Counted from the stretch's first letter, positions 9,190 through 19,996 are shown. The stretch is DNA of 64,000 nucleotides from Sphingomonas sp. 37zxx (GCF_000786205.1 NZ_JROH01000009.1:1-64000), one strand, 5' to 3'. The notes: generated from the letters alone by a model not told the origin. Made by a program: numbers and translations.

Positions 9190-9688
9190 GCGCAGCGTGA
9201 TCGGCGGTGTGCTGGCACTGACGATCGCACCGGCAGGCGCAGCGGCGCAATCAATCGTCGACCCGTTTGCGTTGCGACTGCTGCGCCTGCTGCGCCTGCG
9301 CCAGGGGCGGTTCACCCCGGCGCAAGTGTCGGCGGATACCCAGCGGATCGCGCTGTATTTCGGTGCGAGCTGGTGCGGGCCGTGCCGCGCCTTCGTGCCC
9401 GCGCTGGTGGCCGCCTATCCGCGCCTGCAACGCCAGCAAACCGAGATCATCTTCGTCAGCGATGACAGCGAATGCCGGGCACAGCGCGACTATGTGCTGC
9501 GATCGCGCATGCCCTGGCTGGTAATCGATTGCGCCGATCCGGCGCGGCGGCAGCTTCGCACGCTGGGCGGCGCGGCATTGCCGGGGCTGATCATTGTCGA
9601 TTGTGCGGGGGCGACGCTGATCAATAGCTGGCGCGGCGGGCGCAGCTATCCCGCCGACGCGCTGGCGCAATTGCTGCGCCTTGGCTGA
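9176..9688 (+). CDS. Exported thioredoxin-like protein
   Basis: Thioredoxin-fold protein with the active site FGASWCGPCRAF and the cis-Pro strand AALPGLIIVDCAG. I chose the GTG at 9176 (MRCSRRSVIGGVLALT...), which gives a basic n-region and a signal peptide ending AAAQS; GTG 9197 is an alternative. It overlaps the 3' end of the receptor gene by 14 bp, so the two are probably co-translated. A periplasmic reductase or oxidase acting on the receptor's CxxC plug motif is a possible but unproven role. Confidence 0.78.
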   Translation: MRCSRRSVIGGVLALTIAPAGAAAQSIVDPFALRLLRLLRLRQGRFTPAQVSADTQRIALYFGASWCGPCRAFVPALVAAYPRLQRQQTEIIFVSDDSECRAQRDYVLRSRMPWLVIDCADPARRQLRTLGGAALPGLIIVDCAGATLINSWRGGRSYPADALAQLLRLG

Positions 9689-9741
9689 GCCCGAGGCGTT
9701 GGGTCGAGGGCGTTGACCCGGTGCGCGGCAACGGGCATATA

Positions 9742-9755
9742 GTAACAACTGTTAC
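9742..9755. promoter_or_regulatory. Candidate operator upstream of hpd
   Basis: GTAACAACTGTTAC is a perfect inverted repeat (6-bp arms, 2-bp centre) lying 7 bp before the GGAG ribosome site of hpd. The position suits a repressor of tyrosine/homogentisate catabolism. The cognate regulator is not in the window. Confidence 0.5.
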
Positions 9756-9777
9756 CAGTTTAGGAGCGATGCCGATC

Positions 9778-10845
9778 ATGGATCATATGGACGTGAACCC
9801 GATGGGCCTCGACGGCTTCGAATTTTGCGAATTCACTTCGCCCGACCCCGCGAAGATGGCGGCGCAGCTCGAAGCGATGGGGTTCGTCGCGGCATCGGTG
9901 CATCCGACGCGCGACGTCGTTCGCTACAAGCAGGGGCGGATCAACATCCTGCTCAACCGCGAAGCGACCGGCCATGCCGCCGAATTCCGCGCGGCGCACG
10001 GCCCATCGGCCAGCGGCATGGCGTTTCGCGTGCAGGACGCCAAGACTGCGTTCGACGCGGCGCTGGAGCGCGGCGCGACCGCAGCCGATGCTGCCGAAGG
10101 CGCGCTTGGCGAAGGCTATGCGTTGCAGGGAATCGGCGGGTCGATGCTGTACCTGGTCGACCGCCACGGCGCGCGCGGCAGCCTGTATGACGATTGGACC
10201 CCGGTCGAGGGTGCGGCGGAGGCCGAGGTGGCGAACCATGTCGGGCTCGACCTGCTCGATCACCTCACCCACAATGTCCGGCGCGGGCAGATGTGGGTGT
10301 GGTCGCAATTCTATGCCGCGATCTTCGGCTTCGAAGAGCAGAAATATTTCGACATCAAGGGCAAGGCGACCGGGTTGTTCAGCCAGGCGATGATCGCCCC
10401 CGACAAGGCGATCCGTATCCCGCTGAACGAAAGCCAGGACGACAAAAGCCAGATCGAGGAATATCTGCGCGAATATAATGGCGAAGGCATCCAGCACCTC
10501 GCCTTCACCACCGACGACATCTACGCGACGGTGGAAAAGCTTCGCGCGCGCGGCGTGAAGCTGCAGGACACGATCGAGACCTATTACGAACTGATCGACA
10601 AGCGCGTGCCGGGGCATGGCGAGGATGTCGAGCGGCTGAAGCGCAACCGCATCCTGATCGACGGCGACACCGGCGACGAGGGCATTTTGTTGCAGATCTT
10701 TACCGAGAATATGTTCGGGCCGATCTTCTTCGAAATCATCCAGCGCAAGGGCAATGAAGGCTTTGGCGCGGGGAATTTCCAGGCATTGTATGAATCGATC
10801 GAGCTCGACCAGATCCGTCGGGGTGTGGTGACCGTCGACGCCTGA
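9778..10845 (+). CDS. hpd: 4-hydroxyphenylpyruvate dioxygenase
   Basis: Converts 4-hydroxyphenylpyruvate to homogentisate in tyrosine catabolism; Fe(II)-dependent, cytoplasmic. It has the two vicinal-oxygen-chelate halves, with metal-ligand contexts [15 protein letters not shown] and [13 protein letters not shown], and the C-terminal [20 protein letters not shown] followed by [18 protein letters not shown] 9778 gives the conserved start [19 protein letters not shown] 9769 is also in frame but only 2 bp from GGAG (9763-9766). Length 355 residues, normal. Followed by hmgA, the next pathway step. Confidence 0.96.
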   Translation: MDHMDVNPMGLDGFEFCEFTSPDPAKMAAQLEAMGFVAASVHPTRDVVRYKQGRINILLNREATGHAAEFRAAHGPSASGMAFRVQDAKTAFDAALERGATAADAAEGALGEGYALQGIGGSMLYLVDRHGARGSLYDDWTPVEGAAEAEVANHVGLDLLDHLTHNVRRGQMWVWSQFYAAIFGFEEQKYFDIKGKATGLFSQAMIAPDKAIRIPLNESQDDKSQIEEYLREYNGEGIQHLAFTTDDIYATVEKLRARGVKLQDTIETYYELIDKRVPGHGEDVERLKRNRILIDGDTGDEGILLQIFTENMFGPIFFEIIQRKGNEGFGAGNFQALYESIELDQIRRGVVTVDA

Positions 10846-10979
10846 TCGACGTGCCAAGCGCAGCTTGGCGCGAGATGCGGCGCGCAGGCGCCGCCGTCGA
10901 CCGGCCGGCACGGCAGAGCCGGCCCATAGGGCACGGCTTTGCCGGGACCGACGGGCCGGCGGGTGATAGAGAGGCGACC

Positions 10980-12266
10980 ATGACCCATTACCTCCCCGGC
11001 TTCGGCAATCATGTCTCGACCGAGGCGATCCCCGGCGCGCTGCCGATCGGGCGCAATTCGCCGCAGCGGTCCGCGTTCGGGCTGTATGCCGAGCAATTAT
11101 CGGGCACCGCCTTCACCGCGCCGCGCCACGAGAATCGCCGCTCGTGGCTGTACCGGATGCGGCCCACCGCCGAACATCCGCCGTTCGTGCGCTACACCGG
11201 CGCGGTCGATTTCGCGCCGGGCACCGCCGACGCCCCGCTTGCGCCCAATCGCCTGCGCTGGGATCCGCTGCCGCTGCCGCTGCCGCAAACCCCGGTCGAC
11301 CTGATCGACGGCATGACGACGATGATGGCCAGCCGCGATCCCGCCAGCCTGAACGGTGTCGCGCTGCACGTTTATGCCGCCAGCCGCGACATGGATGCGC
11401 GGGTATTCATGAACGCCGATGGCGAGATGCTGTTCGTCCCCGAACATGGCCGGCTGACGCTGTTGACCGAACTCGGGCGGATCGACGTCGCGCCGGGACA
11501 GATCGCGTTGATCCCGCGCGGGGTGCGATTTCGTGCGCTGCTACCCGATGGCGCGGCGCGCGGCTATGTCTGTGAAAATCACGGCAGCTTCTTTCGCTTG
11601 CCCGATCTGGGGCCGATCGGGGCCAATGGCCTGGCCAATCCGCGCGATTTCGAGACGCCGGTCGCCTGGTACGAGGATCGCGACGAGCCGTTCGAGGTGG
11701 TGCAGAAATTCATGGGCTCGCTATGGACGACGACGATCGACCATTCGCCGCTCGATGTGGTGGCGTGGCACGGCAATCTTGGCCCCTGGCGCTATGATCT
11801 GGCGCGGTTCAACGCGATCAATACCGTCAGCTTCGACCATCCCGATCCGTCGATCTTCACCGTGCTGACCTCGCCCAGCGACGTGGCGGGCCGCGCCAAT
11901 GCCGATTTCGTGATTTTCCCGCCGCGCTGGATGGTGGCCGAGGACAGCTTTCGCCCGCCCTGGTTCCACCGTAATGTGATGTCAGAGGCGATGGGGCTGA
12001 TCCAGGGGGCGTATGACGCCAAGGCCGAGGGATTTCAGCCGGGCGGCATTTCGCTGCACAATCTGATGTCAGGCCACGGCCCCGATGTCGCGACGTGGAA
12101 GGCCGCGAGCGCTGCCGATCTCAAGCCGCACAAGATCGACGGCACGATGGCGTTCATGCTGGAAAGCTGCTGGCCGTATCGCCCGACACAAACCGCGCTC
12201 GATCGCGCGCAGCTTGATTACGACGCGGTGTGGAACGACTTTCCAAAGGCGAAGCTGCCGCAGTGA
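10980..12266 (+). CDS. hmgA: Homogentisate 1,2-dioxygenase
   Basis: Opens the aromatic ring of homogentisate to maleylacetoacetate. 428 residues with family signatures [27 protein letters not shown], the cupin iron region ([32 protein letters not shown]) and the C-terminal [14 protein letters not shown] 10980 has AGAGAGG upstream. The 134 bp between hpd and hmgA contains GC-rich hairpins (for example 10853-10869) but no gene. The stop overlaps the GTG of the Rieske gene by 3 bases. Confidence 0.96.
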   Translation: MTHYLPGFGNHVSTEAIPGALPIGRNSPQRSAFGLYAEQLSGTAFTAPRHENRRSWLYRMRPTAEHPPFVRYTGAVDFAPGTADAPLAPNRLRWDPLPLPLPQTPVDLIDGMTTMMASRDPASLNGVALHVYAASRDMDARVFMNADGEMLFVPEHGRLTLLTELGRIDVAPGQIALIPRGVRFRALLPDGAARGYVCENHGSFFRLPDLGPIGANGLANPRDFETPVAWYEDRDEPFEVVQKFMGSLWTTTIDHSPLDVVAWHGNLGPWRYDLARFNAINTVSFDHPDPSIFTVLTSPSDVAGRANADFVIFPPRWMVAEDSFRPPWFHRNVMSEAMGLIQGAYDAKAEGFQPGGISLHNLMSGHGPDVATWKAASAADLKPHKIDGTMAFMLESCWPYRPTQTALDRAQLDYDAVWNDFPKAKLPQ

Positions 12267-12646
12267 GCGCCGCCGATACGCGGGTGTTCGCGACCCCGGC
12301 GGGGGTGACGCTGGGGGCGCTCGACCTGATCGCCGACGGGGCGGCGCGCAGCTTCGTGGTGCAGATGCGCGCCGGGCGCTTCCATGGCTTTGCGGTGCGG
12401 CGTGGGGACAGCGTGGTCGGCTATGTCGATCGCTGCCCGCATATGCAGGTGCCACTGGCGCAAAGCCTCGATGCGTATCTGACCCCCGATGGCGGGTTGA
12501 TCGCATGCGCGTGGCATGGGGCGTTGTTTCGGATCGACGATGGCGAGTGCGTCGGCGGGCCGTGCGTGGGGGCGCGGCTGGGGGCCTGGCCATTAGTGGT
12601 CGAGGCGGGGATGATCGTGACGGGGGCTCCGCCCGAGGCGACTTGA
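12263..12646 (+). CDS. Rieske [2Fe-2S] ferredoxin-like protein
   Basis: A 127-residue Rieske protein with cluster-binding motifs CPHMQ and CAWHG separated by about 20 residues. GTG 12263 overlaps the hmgA stop (GTGA), implying translational coupling. The position after hpd and hmgA is where maleylacetoacetate isomerase or fumarylacetoacetase is often found, so a role linked to tyrosine breakdown or iron-centre reduction is suggested by context only. Confidence 0.85.
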   Translation: MSAADTRVFATPAGVTLGALDLIADGAARSFVVQMRAGRFHGFAVRRGDSVVGYVDRCPHMQVPLAQSLDAYLTPDGGLIACAWHGALFRIDDGECVGGPCVGARLGAWPLVVEAGMIVTGAPPEAT

Positions 12647-12671
12647 TCGGGCATGCCCCCTCCCCATCAAT

Positions 12672-13466
12672 TCACCGCTTCCGCGCGCCCCCCTTGGCAC
12701 CATAGCCCTCGGCGAACACCGCATCATATACCGCGAAGCGCACATCCTCGCCCGCCAGCTCGATCTGCGGCGGTGGTTCGGCCTTTGCCAGCACGCGATC
12801 GTCGGCGCGCGGGCCATTGAGCAGGCCGCGATCGACGATCAGCACCGGCGGCGACAGTGGCGCGGGCGGTGCGGCGCGCGGCAGCATGTCGTCGATCCGC
12901 CGGTCGGTAATCCGCACGACGCCGCCCATGTCGGTCAAATCGAACAGCCGCTTGGCAAAGGCAGCGGGGAAGCGGATGCAGCCATGCGATGCGGGATAGC
13001 CCGGCAAGTCGCCGGCGTGCAGCGCGATCCCGGTCCAGGTCAGCCGCTGCATGTAGGGCATCGGCGCGTTCGAATAGAGGTTTGAGCGGTGAAACACCTT
13101 CTTCTGCAAGATGGTGAACTCACCCACCGGGGTCACCTTGCCACGTTTGCCGGTCGATACGGTCGAAATGCCGATGAGCTGGCCGCTGCGATAGACATAG
13201 GCAAGCTGGCTGGGCAGGCTGATGACCACCGCCACGGTGCCGGTGCGCGGCGCAACGTCGCGCCAGACATATTCGCCGGGCCGGAACAGCGCCGCGCGCG
13301 ATTCGACCGTCGCCTGCGCGCTGGCCGAAGCGGGCAATGCCACCGCGCCGATCAGTGCCAGCCCCATAGCGAGCGGGCCAAGCCAGCCGATGCGCGACGA
13401 CCCGTGGCGCTTACCCGGCAAGCTGCGCGATGCGCTGGTGAAAGTAACGATTGGGTCGGACCGCAT
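12672..13466 (-). CDS. L,D-transpeptidase (YkuD family), exported
   Basis: Contains the YkuD signature HAGDLPGYPASHGCIRFP with catalytic Cys and His. Such enzymes form 3-3 peptidoglycan cross-links or attach proteins to peptidoglycan in the periplasm. A hydrophobic signal segment (WLGPLAMGLALIGAVALP) ends at ASASAQA. The ATG at 13466 has AAAGG upstream but leaves an odd long n-region and only 16 bp to the divergent start at 13483; an internal TTG start closer to the signal is possible. The C-terminal ~60 residues after the catalytic domain are low complexity and basic. Confidence 0.88.
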   Translation of the reverse strand: MRSDPIVTFTSASRSLPGKRHGSSRIGWLGPLAMGLALIGAVALPASASAQATVESRAALFRPGEYVWRDVAPRTGTVAVVISLPSQLAYVYRSGQLIGISTVSTGKRGKVTPVGEFTILQKKVFHRSNLYSNAPMPYMQRLTWTGIALHAGDLPGYPASHGCIRFPAAFAKRLFDLTDMGGVVRITDRRIDDMLPRAAPPAPLSPPVLIVDRGLLNGPRADDRVLAKAEPPPQIELAGEDVRFAVYDAVFAEGYGAKGGARKR

Positions 13467-13482
13467 CTGCTATAGCCTTTAT

Positions 13483-14223
13483 ATGGCTGGAGTGAACGAC
13501 ACGTCGCACGAATTTAACACATTGTTAACCGGACCGACATCGCGCCGCACGCTTTTGCGTGGCGGAATCGTTGCAGGCACGCTGATCGCGGTGCCGGCTT
13601 GTGTGCGCGCGCCGGTGGAAAGCGTCGCGGTTCCCAGGGTCGAGCCCTTGGCGTCGATCACCCCCGCCCCTGCCCCCTTTATCGAGCCGGCGATCAATCC
13701 CGCCCGGATTGGCGGCGTGCGGCGCGCGCTGCTCGAAAAGGCGCTGGCGGCCCGCGACACCCATCGCCGCACCATCACCAAACGCGACCGGATCGCGGTG
13801 GTCGATTTCGGCGCGGGATCGTCGGCACCGAGAATGCACCTGGTCGACATCGCCAATGGCCGGGTCACCGACCTGCTGGTCGCGCATGGCAGCGGATCGG
13901 ACCCTGCCCATACCGGCTATCTGCAATATTTCTCGAACGTCGATGGATCGAACGCTTCGTGCGAAGGCGCGTTTGCCACCAGCGATTATTATGTCGGCAA
14001 ACATGGCCGGTCGCAGCGGCTGCTGGGGCTGGACCCGACCAACAGCAACGCGCTCGCCCGCGCAATCGTGGTGCATGGTGCCTGGTATGCCGAGCCCAAC
14101 ATGCTGGCGACGCATGGTAAATTGGGGCGAAGCCAGGGCTGCTTCGCGGTCGGCGATGCTTTCCTGCAACGCGCATTCGATCATCTGGGCGAAGGCGCGC
14201 TGATCTACGCTGCCAAGGCCTGA
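13483..14223 (+). CDS. Murein L,D-transpeptidase catalytic domain family protein (YkuD_2 type), Tat/lipoprotein-like signal
   Basis: A 246-residue protein of the second L,D-transpeptidase-like family (PF13645 type): HGSGSDPAHTGYLQYFSNV, ASCEGAFATSDYYVGKHG and LGRSQGCFAV with the Cys. The N-terminus TSRRTLLRGGIVAGTLIAVP followed by ACV combines a twin-arginine motif with a lipobox-like Cys. It is transcribed away from the YkuD gene with start codons only 16 bp apart. Likely acts on peptidoglycan. Confidence 0.85.
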   Translation: MAGVNDTSHEFNTLLTGPTSRRTLLRGGIVAGTLIAVPACVRAPVESVAVPRVEPLASITPAPAPFIEPAINPARIGGVRRALLEKALAARDTHRRTITKRDRIAVVDFGAGSSAPRMHLVDIANGRVTDLLVAHGSGSDPAHTGYLQYFSNVDGSNASCEGAFATSDYYVGKHGRSQRLLGLDPTNSNALARAIVVHGAWYAEPNMLATHGKLGRSQGCFAVGDAFLQRAFDHLGEGALIYAAKA

Positions 14224-14304
14224 CGGCCCCGCGTTCGGAATAGGGACGGCGCAGTCGAATCGTTCACGCTTGGCCTGCGCCATCGCCGCGCCTAGACCAG
14301 CGGC

Positions 14305-16350
14305 ATGAGCCACCGCTTTTATTCGCATCACACCCACGGCTTTATCCGCGTTGCCGCCGCGACCCCCGCCGCGATGGTCGGCGATCCGATGGCGAGCGCC
14401 GCCGCAACGATTGCGCTGGCGCAGGAGGCGAATCGCGAGCGGGTCGATCTGGTGGCCTTTCCCGAACTCAACCTCACCAGCTATGCGATCGACGACCTGC
14501 ATCTGCAGGACGCGATGCTGTCGGCCAGCGAGGCGGCGGTGGCAGCAGTGGTGCAGGCGAGCGCCGAATTGCGCCCGGTGCTGCTGGTTGGCGCGGCGCT
14601 TCGTCGCAATGGCCGCATTTATAATTGTGCGGTGGCGATCGCGCGCGGGCGGGTGCTGGGCGTGGTGCCCAAAAGCTTCCTGCCCAATTACCGCGAATAT
14701 TATGAGAAGCGCTATTTCGCGTCCGGCTTGGGGCTTACGGGGCTGACGATTGCGCTGGGGGGACAGGACGTCCCCTTTGGCACCGACCTGATCTTTGCCG
14801 CGAGCGATTTGCCCGATTTCATTTTTCACGCCGAAATCTGCGAGGATTTCTGGTCCCCCACCCCGCCATCGACCGCCGGGGCGCTGGCCGGCGCGCTGAT
14901 CTGTTGCAACTTGTCGGCATCGAACATCGTCATCGGCAAGGCGCGCGAACGCGCGATGCTGTGCGCGGCGCAAAGCGCGCGGGCGGTGTGTGCCTATGTC
15001 TATTCGGCGACCGGACCGGGCGAAAGCACCACCGACGTGGCCTGGGACGGCCAGGGCATGGTGCATGAACTGGGCGAGCAACTGGCGACCTCGGGCCGGT
15101 TCGATCTCGCGACCGAATTGGTCGTTGCCGATGTCGATGCCGGGCGCATCCGGCTCGAGCGGATGCGGATGGGCACCTTCAACGATGCCGCCGCCGCCGC
15201 CGGCCATCCCGAAACCCGCTTTCGCCGGATATGCTTCGATCACGCCCCCGATTTCGCCGATGCCGGCCTGCGCCGCGCGATCCGGCGCTTTCCGTTCGTG
15301 CCCGACACCGCCGAAACGCTCGACGAGGATTGCTACGAAGCCTTCAACATCCAGGTCGAGGGATTGCGCAAGCGCGCGGTCGCTTCGGGCACCAAGCGGC
15401 TGGTGATCGGCGTTTCGGGCGGGCTTGATTCGACCCATGCACTGCTGGTCGCGGCCAAAGCGTTCGACCGGCTCGGTCGGCCGCGCACGGACATATTGGG
15501 CTTCACCCTGCCCGGTTTTGCAACCGGCGAGGCGACCAAGGCCAGCGCCTGGGCGCTGATGCGCGCGCTGGGCATCACCGGCGACGAAATCGACATCACC
15601 CCCGCCGCGCACCAGATGCTGGGCGATATGGGGCACCCCTTTGCCGATGGTCAGCCGCAATATGACGTGACGTTCGAGAATGTGCAGGCCGGGCTTCGCA
15701 CCGACTATCTCTTTCGCCTCGCCAATCAGCGCGAGGGGATCGTTATCGGCACCGGCGACCTGTCCGAACTTGCGCTTGGCTGGTGTACCTATGGTGTCGG
15801 CGACCAGATGAGCCATTATGCGGTCAATGCCGGTGTCCCCAAGACGCTGATCCAGCATCTGATCCGCTGGACCGAACGCACCGGCCAATATGACCAAGCG
15901 ACCAATCGGGTGTTGACCGACATATTGGCGACCGAGATTTCGCCCGAGCTGGTGCCCGCCGGGGCCGATGGCGCGATCCAGTCGACCCAGGATCGAATCG
16001 GGCCATATGAGCTGCACGATTTCTTTCTGCATCACGTCGTTCGGCTGGGCCTTGCGCCGTCAAAGATCGCATTCATGGCGCTGCATGCCTGGCGCGATGT
16101 CGATGCGGGATGCTGGCCGCCGCATTTCCCGCCCGACGGGCGCAATGGCTATGATCTGGCGACCATCGCGAAATGGCTCGAATCGTTCCTCGACCGATTT
16201 TTTCGTACCAGCCAGTTCAAGCGATCGGCAATCCCCAACGGTCCAAAGGTCGCATCGGCGGGCGCATTATCGCCGCGTGGTGACTGGCGCGCGCCTTCGG
16301 ACGGCACCGCGACGGTGTGGATCGACGAATTACGCGGCGCGCTGCCATGA
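14305..16350 (+). CDS. nadE: Glutamine-dependent NAD+ synthetase
   Basis: Last step of NAD synthesis: amidates deamido-NAD using glutamine. The N-terminal nitrilase-type glutaminase domain shows its triad in FPELNL (Glu), PKSFLPNYREYYE (Lys) and AEICEDFW (Cys). The C-terminal synthetase carries the ATP-pyrophosphatase loop GVSGGLDSTHALL and IIGTGDLSELALGW-like motifs. 681 residues, normal for the two-domain form. Confidence 0.96.
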   Translation: MSHRFYSHHTHGFIRVAAATPAAMVGDPMASAAATIALAQEANRERVDLVAFPELNLTSYAIDDLHLQDAMLSASEAAVAAVVQASAELRPVLLVGAALRRNGRIYNCAVAIARGRVLGVVPKSFLPNYREYYEKRYFASGLGLTGLTIALGGQDVPFGTDLIFAASDLPDFIFHAEICEDFWSPTPPSTAGALAGALICCNLSASNIVIGKARERAMLCAAQSARAVCAYVYSATGPGESTTDVAWDGQGMVHELGEQLATSGRFDLATELVVADVDAGRIRLERMRMGTFNDAAAAAGHPETRFRRICFDHAPDFADAGLRRAIRRFPFVPDTAETLDEDCYEAFNIQVEGLRKRAVASGTKRLVIGVSGGLDSTHALLVAAKAFDRLGRPRTDILGFTLPGFATGEATKASAWALMRALGITGDEIDITPAAHQMLGDMGHPFADGQPQYDVTFENVQAGLRTDYLFRLANQREGIVIGTGDLSELALGWCTYGVGDQMSHYAVNAGVPKTLIQHLIRWTERTGQYDQATNRVLTDILATEISPELVPAGADGAIQSTQDRIGPYELHDFFLHHVVRLGLAPSKIAFMALHAWRDVDAGCWPPHFPPDGRNGYDLATIAKWLESFLDRFFRTSQFKRSAIPNGPKVASAGALSPRGDWRAPSDGTATVWIDELRGALP

Positions 16351-16416
16351 TCGCCCGTACCAACGCCCCCACCGATCGTTATCGCAACGCCGCCCCCTGC
16401 GGCACAGGAACCGCAA

Positions 16417-16704
16417 ATGTATAAATGGCCCTATGCCGCATGGACCCAGGCAAGCATCGATGCCTGGACGCTGAGTGCCGAGGCATCGACGGTGATCGGC
16501 ATGCGATTGGCCAAGATGGCGCTGGGTGGCCCCGCCGCCGATCAGGAAGCGCAGTTGATGGTCAGCGAAAAGATGGAGGCGATGGCCGAATTGCAGATGA
16601 AGATGCTCACCGGCGGTCTTGGCACCACGCCATTGTCGGGCACGCAAAAGACGCTGAAGCACTATCGAAAGAAGGTGGCGGCGAACCGCAAGCGGCTGGG
16701 CTGA
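16417..16704 (+). CDS. Small conserved hypothetical protein (95 aa)
   Basis: Starts at ATG 16417 with AGGAA about 6 bp upstream. The helical, Met- and Ala-rich sequence (MYKWPYAAWTQASIDAWTLS..., ending in a basic KKVAANRKRLG tail) recalls phasin-like or small scaffold proteins, but I do not recognise the family firmly. Probably transcribed with nadE, which ends 66 bp upstream. Confidence 0.65.
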   Translation: MYKWPYAAWTQASIDAWTLSAEASTVIGMRLAKMALGGPAADQEAQLMVSEKMEAMAELQMKMLTGGLGTTPLSGTQKTLKHYRKKVAANRKRLG

Positions 16705-16798
16705 TCGCTACACCAGCCGGCGCGTGGGTCGACACCCACGGCAGGTAATGGCGGGCCGCGCCCGACGATGATGAGCACTACGTCTACGCTATAGCCCT

Positions 16799-17242
16799 CT
16801 AATGCCGCATGGCACTGAGGCTGGCGGTGATCACGCCCGGATGGATCGTCACTTGCTTTTCTGCGAGCTGTGACGTGATCCAGTTCGCCGCCTCTTCGAC
16901 ATCGGCAAAGGTCCTGGCAGGGACACCGAACAATTTCTCCGCATTCATCCGGCTCACCTCTTCCAGCCTCTCGGCGGGGACAACCGTCGCCATGCCGACG
17001 ACAAGCGCCTTGATACGGTCCTTGTTGGTTTGCAGCCACATCTTGGTTTCCTTCGCACCGCCTTCCGCGCGAGCGAGCGCATCGGTGCCGGCGAAGACGC
17101 GCAGCGTCGCAAAACGCTCGCCTCGATCAAGCCAACTGGTCCAATCGGCCAAGAAGGCCATCTGCTCATCCAGCGTCACGGTGCCTTGCATCATGGAGGT
17201 AATCAGCGGCCAATGGGTAAGATCGTGGCGTATCATAGGCAT
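16799..17242 (-). CDS. Hypothetical protein (147 aa), possibly STAS/SpoIIAA-like
   Basis: Acidic and Trp-rich N-terminus (RHDLTHWPLITSMMQGTVTL, DWTSWLDRGERFATLRVF) followed by an alpha/beta region. The layout resembles single-domain SpoIIAA-like proteins, but no motif proves it. It lies on the far side of a hairpin (16723-16740) from the nadE cluster and may belong to the recombinase region. Confidence 0.55.
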   Translation of the reverse strand: MPMIRHDLTHWPLITSMMQGTVTLDEQMAFLADWTSWLDRGERFATLRVFAGTDALARAEGGAKETKMWLQTNKDRIKALVVGMATVVPAERLEEVSRMNAEKLFGVPARTFADVEEAANWITSQLAEKQVTIHPGVITASLSAMRH

Positions 17243-17290
17243 GGCTTTCTGTTGCTTTTGGATGGTGGAAGGCGGCTTGGCCCGGGTGTC

Positions 17291-17464
17291 TTACCGGCAG
17301 ATCACATCCTGACCGGCTTCGTCGGGATGGCCGCGCCGCGCCAGCATGGCCGCAGCGCCGTCGAGGATCAGGCCGAGTTTGCGACGCCACCAGTCTTCGG
17401 GGTTTCCCGCGATGACCGCAGACATTAACGCGACATGAGCGGCTGTGATCGGATGAAGCGCCAT
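17291..17464 (-). CDS. Possible small protein (57 aa)
   Basis: From ATG 17464, with GGGAG 6 bp upstream, reads MALHPITAAHVALMSAVIAG...WWRRKLGLILDGAAAML. The ribosome site is good and the C-terminal LILDGAAAM recalls TetR-type C-termini, so it may be a remnant. No family recognised; it could be spurious. Confidence 0.3.
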   Translation of the reverse strand: MALHPITAAHVALMSAVIAGNPEDWWRRKLGLILDGAAAMLARRGHPDEAGQDVICR

Positions 17465-17486
17465 CTGAGTCTCCCATGAGCGCCGG

Positions 17487-17724
17487 ATGCTGTTGCCGAG
17501 CGTATCGCCACCTTCCGTCCGCATGGTCGACGCCCTGGCCGCGCTGACCGGACGGGCAAAGTCCAATCTCTCGCGCACCCTGAAAGCCATGATCGGCTAC
17601 GGCCTGATCCGTATGGAGCGCGACGGCCGCAAGCTCGCGCCGAAACTCATCCATGATCGCGTCGTGCTGGAACTGGCGTTGACCGGCCCGCACCGCCAGC
17701 CGTACCGCCGCAAGGAGACCGACC

Positions 17725-17732
<8 letters not shown>
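17487..17732 (+). pseudogene. Truncated and frameshifted HTH regulator (HVO_A0114-like)
   Basis: The frame carries the winged-helix core VDALAALTGRAKSNLSRTLK followed by MIGYGLIRMERDGRKLAP, typical of HVO_A0114-family (TumA-antitoxin-like) regulators. Upstream homology continues in another frame (17480-17521 reads APDAVAERIATFRP), so a one-base shift near 17521 appears to split the gene, and the N-terminal half of the family is absent. The TAA overlaps the recombinase start by 8 bp. It may still be translated as a short HTH peptide. Confidence 0.45.
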
Positions 17733-19500
<1,768 letters not shown>

Positions 19501-19564
19501 TCGACAATTGCTGGCGGTGCAAGGGCCTGCTTGTGCGCAGCGCAATACGCATTAAATTAGAGGG

Positions 19565-19948
19565 ATGTCGCAAAACCAGTTTCCGCACGATCGTCCACTC
19601 GACCCCGGTGTGCCCCTCCCCCAGATTGCCCATGCGCGCTTCAACGTAGGCGAAGTCGTCCGCCACCGCCTGTTCGATTTTCGCGGCGTGATCTTCGACG
19701 TCGATCCGGTGTTCGCCAATACCGAGGAATGGTATGATTCGATTCCCGAAAGCGTTCGCCCGCGCAAGGACCAGCCCTTTTACCATCTGCTCGCCGAAAA
19801 TGCCGATTCGAGCTATGTCGCCTATGTCAGCCAGCAGAATCTGGTGACCGACGACAGTGAAGAACCGATCGACCATCCGGCGATCGGCGGACTGTTCGAC
19901 AAGCTCGATAATGGCCGTTATCGGTTGAAACAGAGCCATCGGCACTGA
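19565..19948 (+). CDS. hspQ: Heat shock protein HspQ (YccV/hemimethylated-DNA-binding type)
   Basis: A 127-residue protein with the YccV-domain signature FNVGEVVRHRLFDFRGVIFD and QPFYHLLAENADSSYVAYVS. HspQ affects DnaA stability and Lon specificity in enterobacteria. The start ATG 19565 is directly preceded by AGAGGG, closer than usual, but there is no other Met before the domain. Confidence 0.88.
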   Translation: MSQNQFPHDRPLDPGVPLPQIAHARFNVGEVVRHRLFDFRGVIFDVDPVFANTEEWYDSIPESVRPRKDQPFYHLLAENADSSYVAYVSQQNLVTDDSEEPIDHPAIGGLFDKLDNGRYRLKQSHRH

Positions 19949-19967
19949 TTCCTTGGGGCGCTAACGG

Positions 19968-19996
19968 TTGACAGCCGCCGCCCCTTGGCATAACCG
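19968..19996 (+). promoter_or_regulatory. Probable sigma-70 promoter of rplU-rpmA
   Basis: TTGACA at 19968-19973, a 17-bp spacer and TAACCG at 19991-19996 stand about 70 bp before rplU. The -35 is perfect, the -10 weak. Confidence 0.45.

Noticed and set aside
10846-10979. Terminator or gene between hpd and hmgA
   Set aside because: GC-rich hairpins (for example 10853-10869) have no T run, and no ORF with a ribosome site is present; hmgA has its own AGAGAGG.
13525-16035. 836-codon open frame antisense to nadE and the YkuD_2 gene
   Set aside because: It spans two recognisable genes on the other strand and the intergenic gap; no domain features.
16723-16740. Hairpin CGTGGGT-CGAC-ACCCACG as terminator or element end
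   Set aside because: No T run and no second copy seen; kept only as a landmark.
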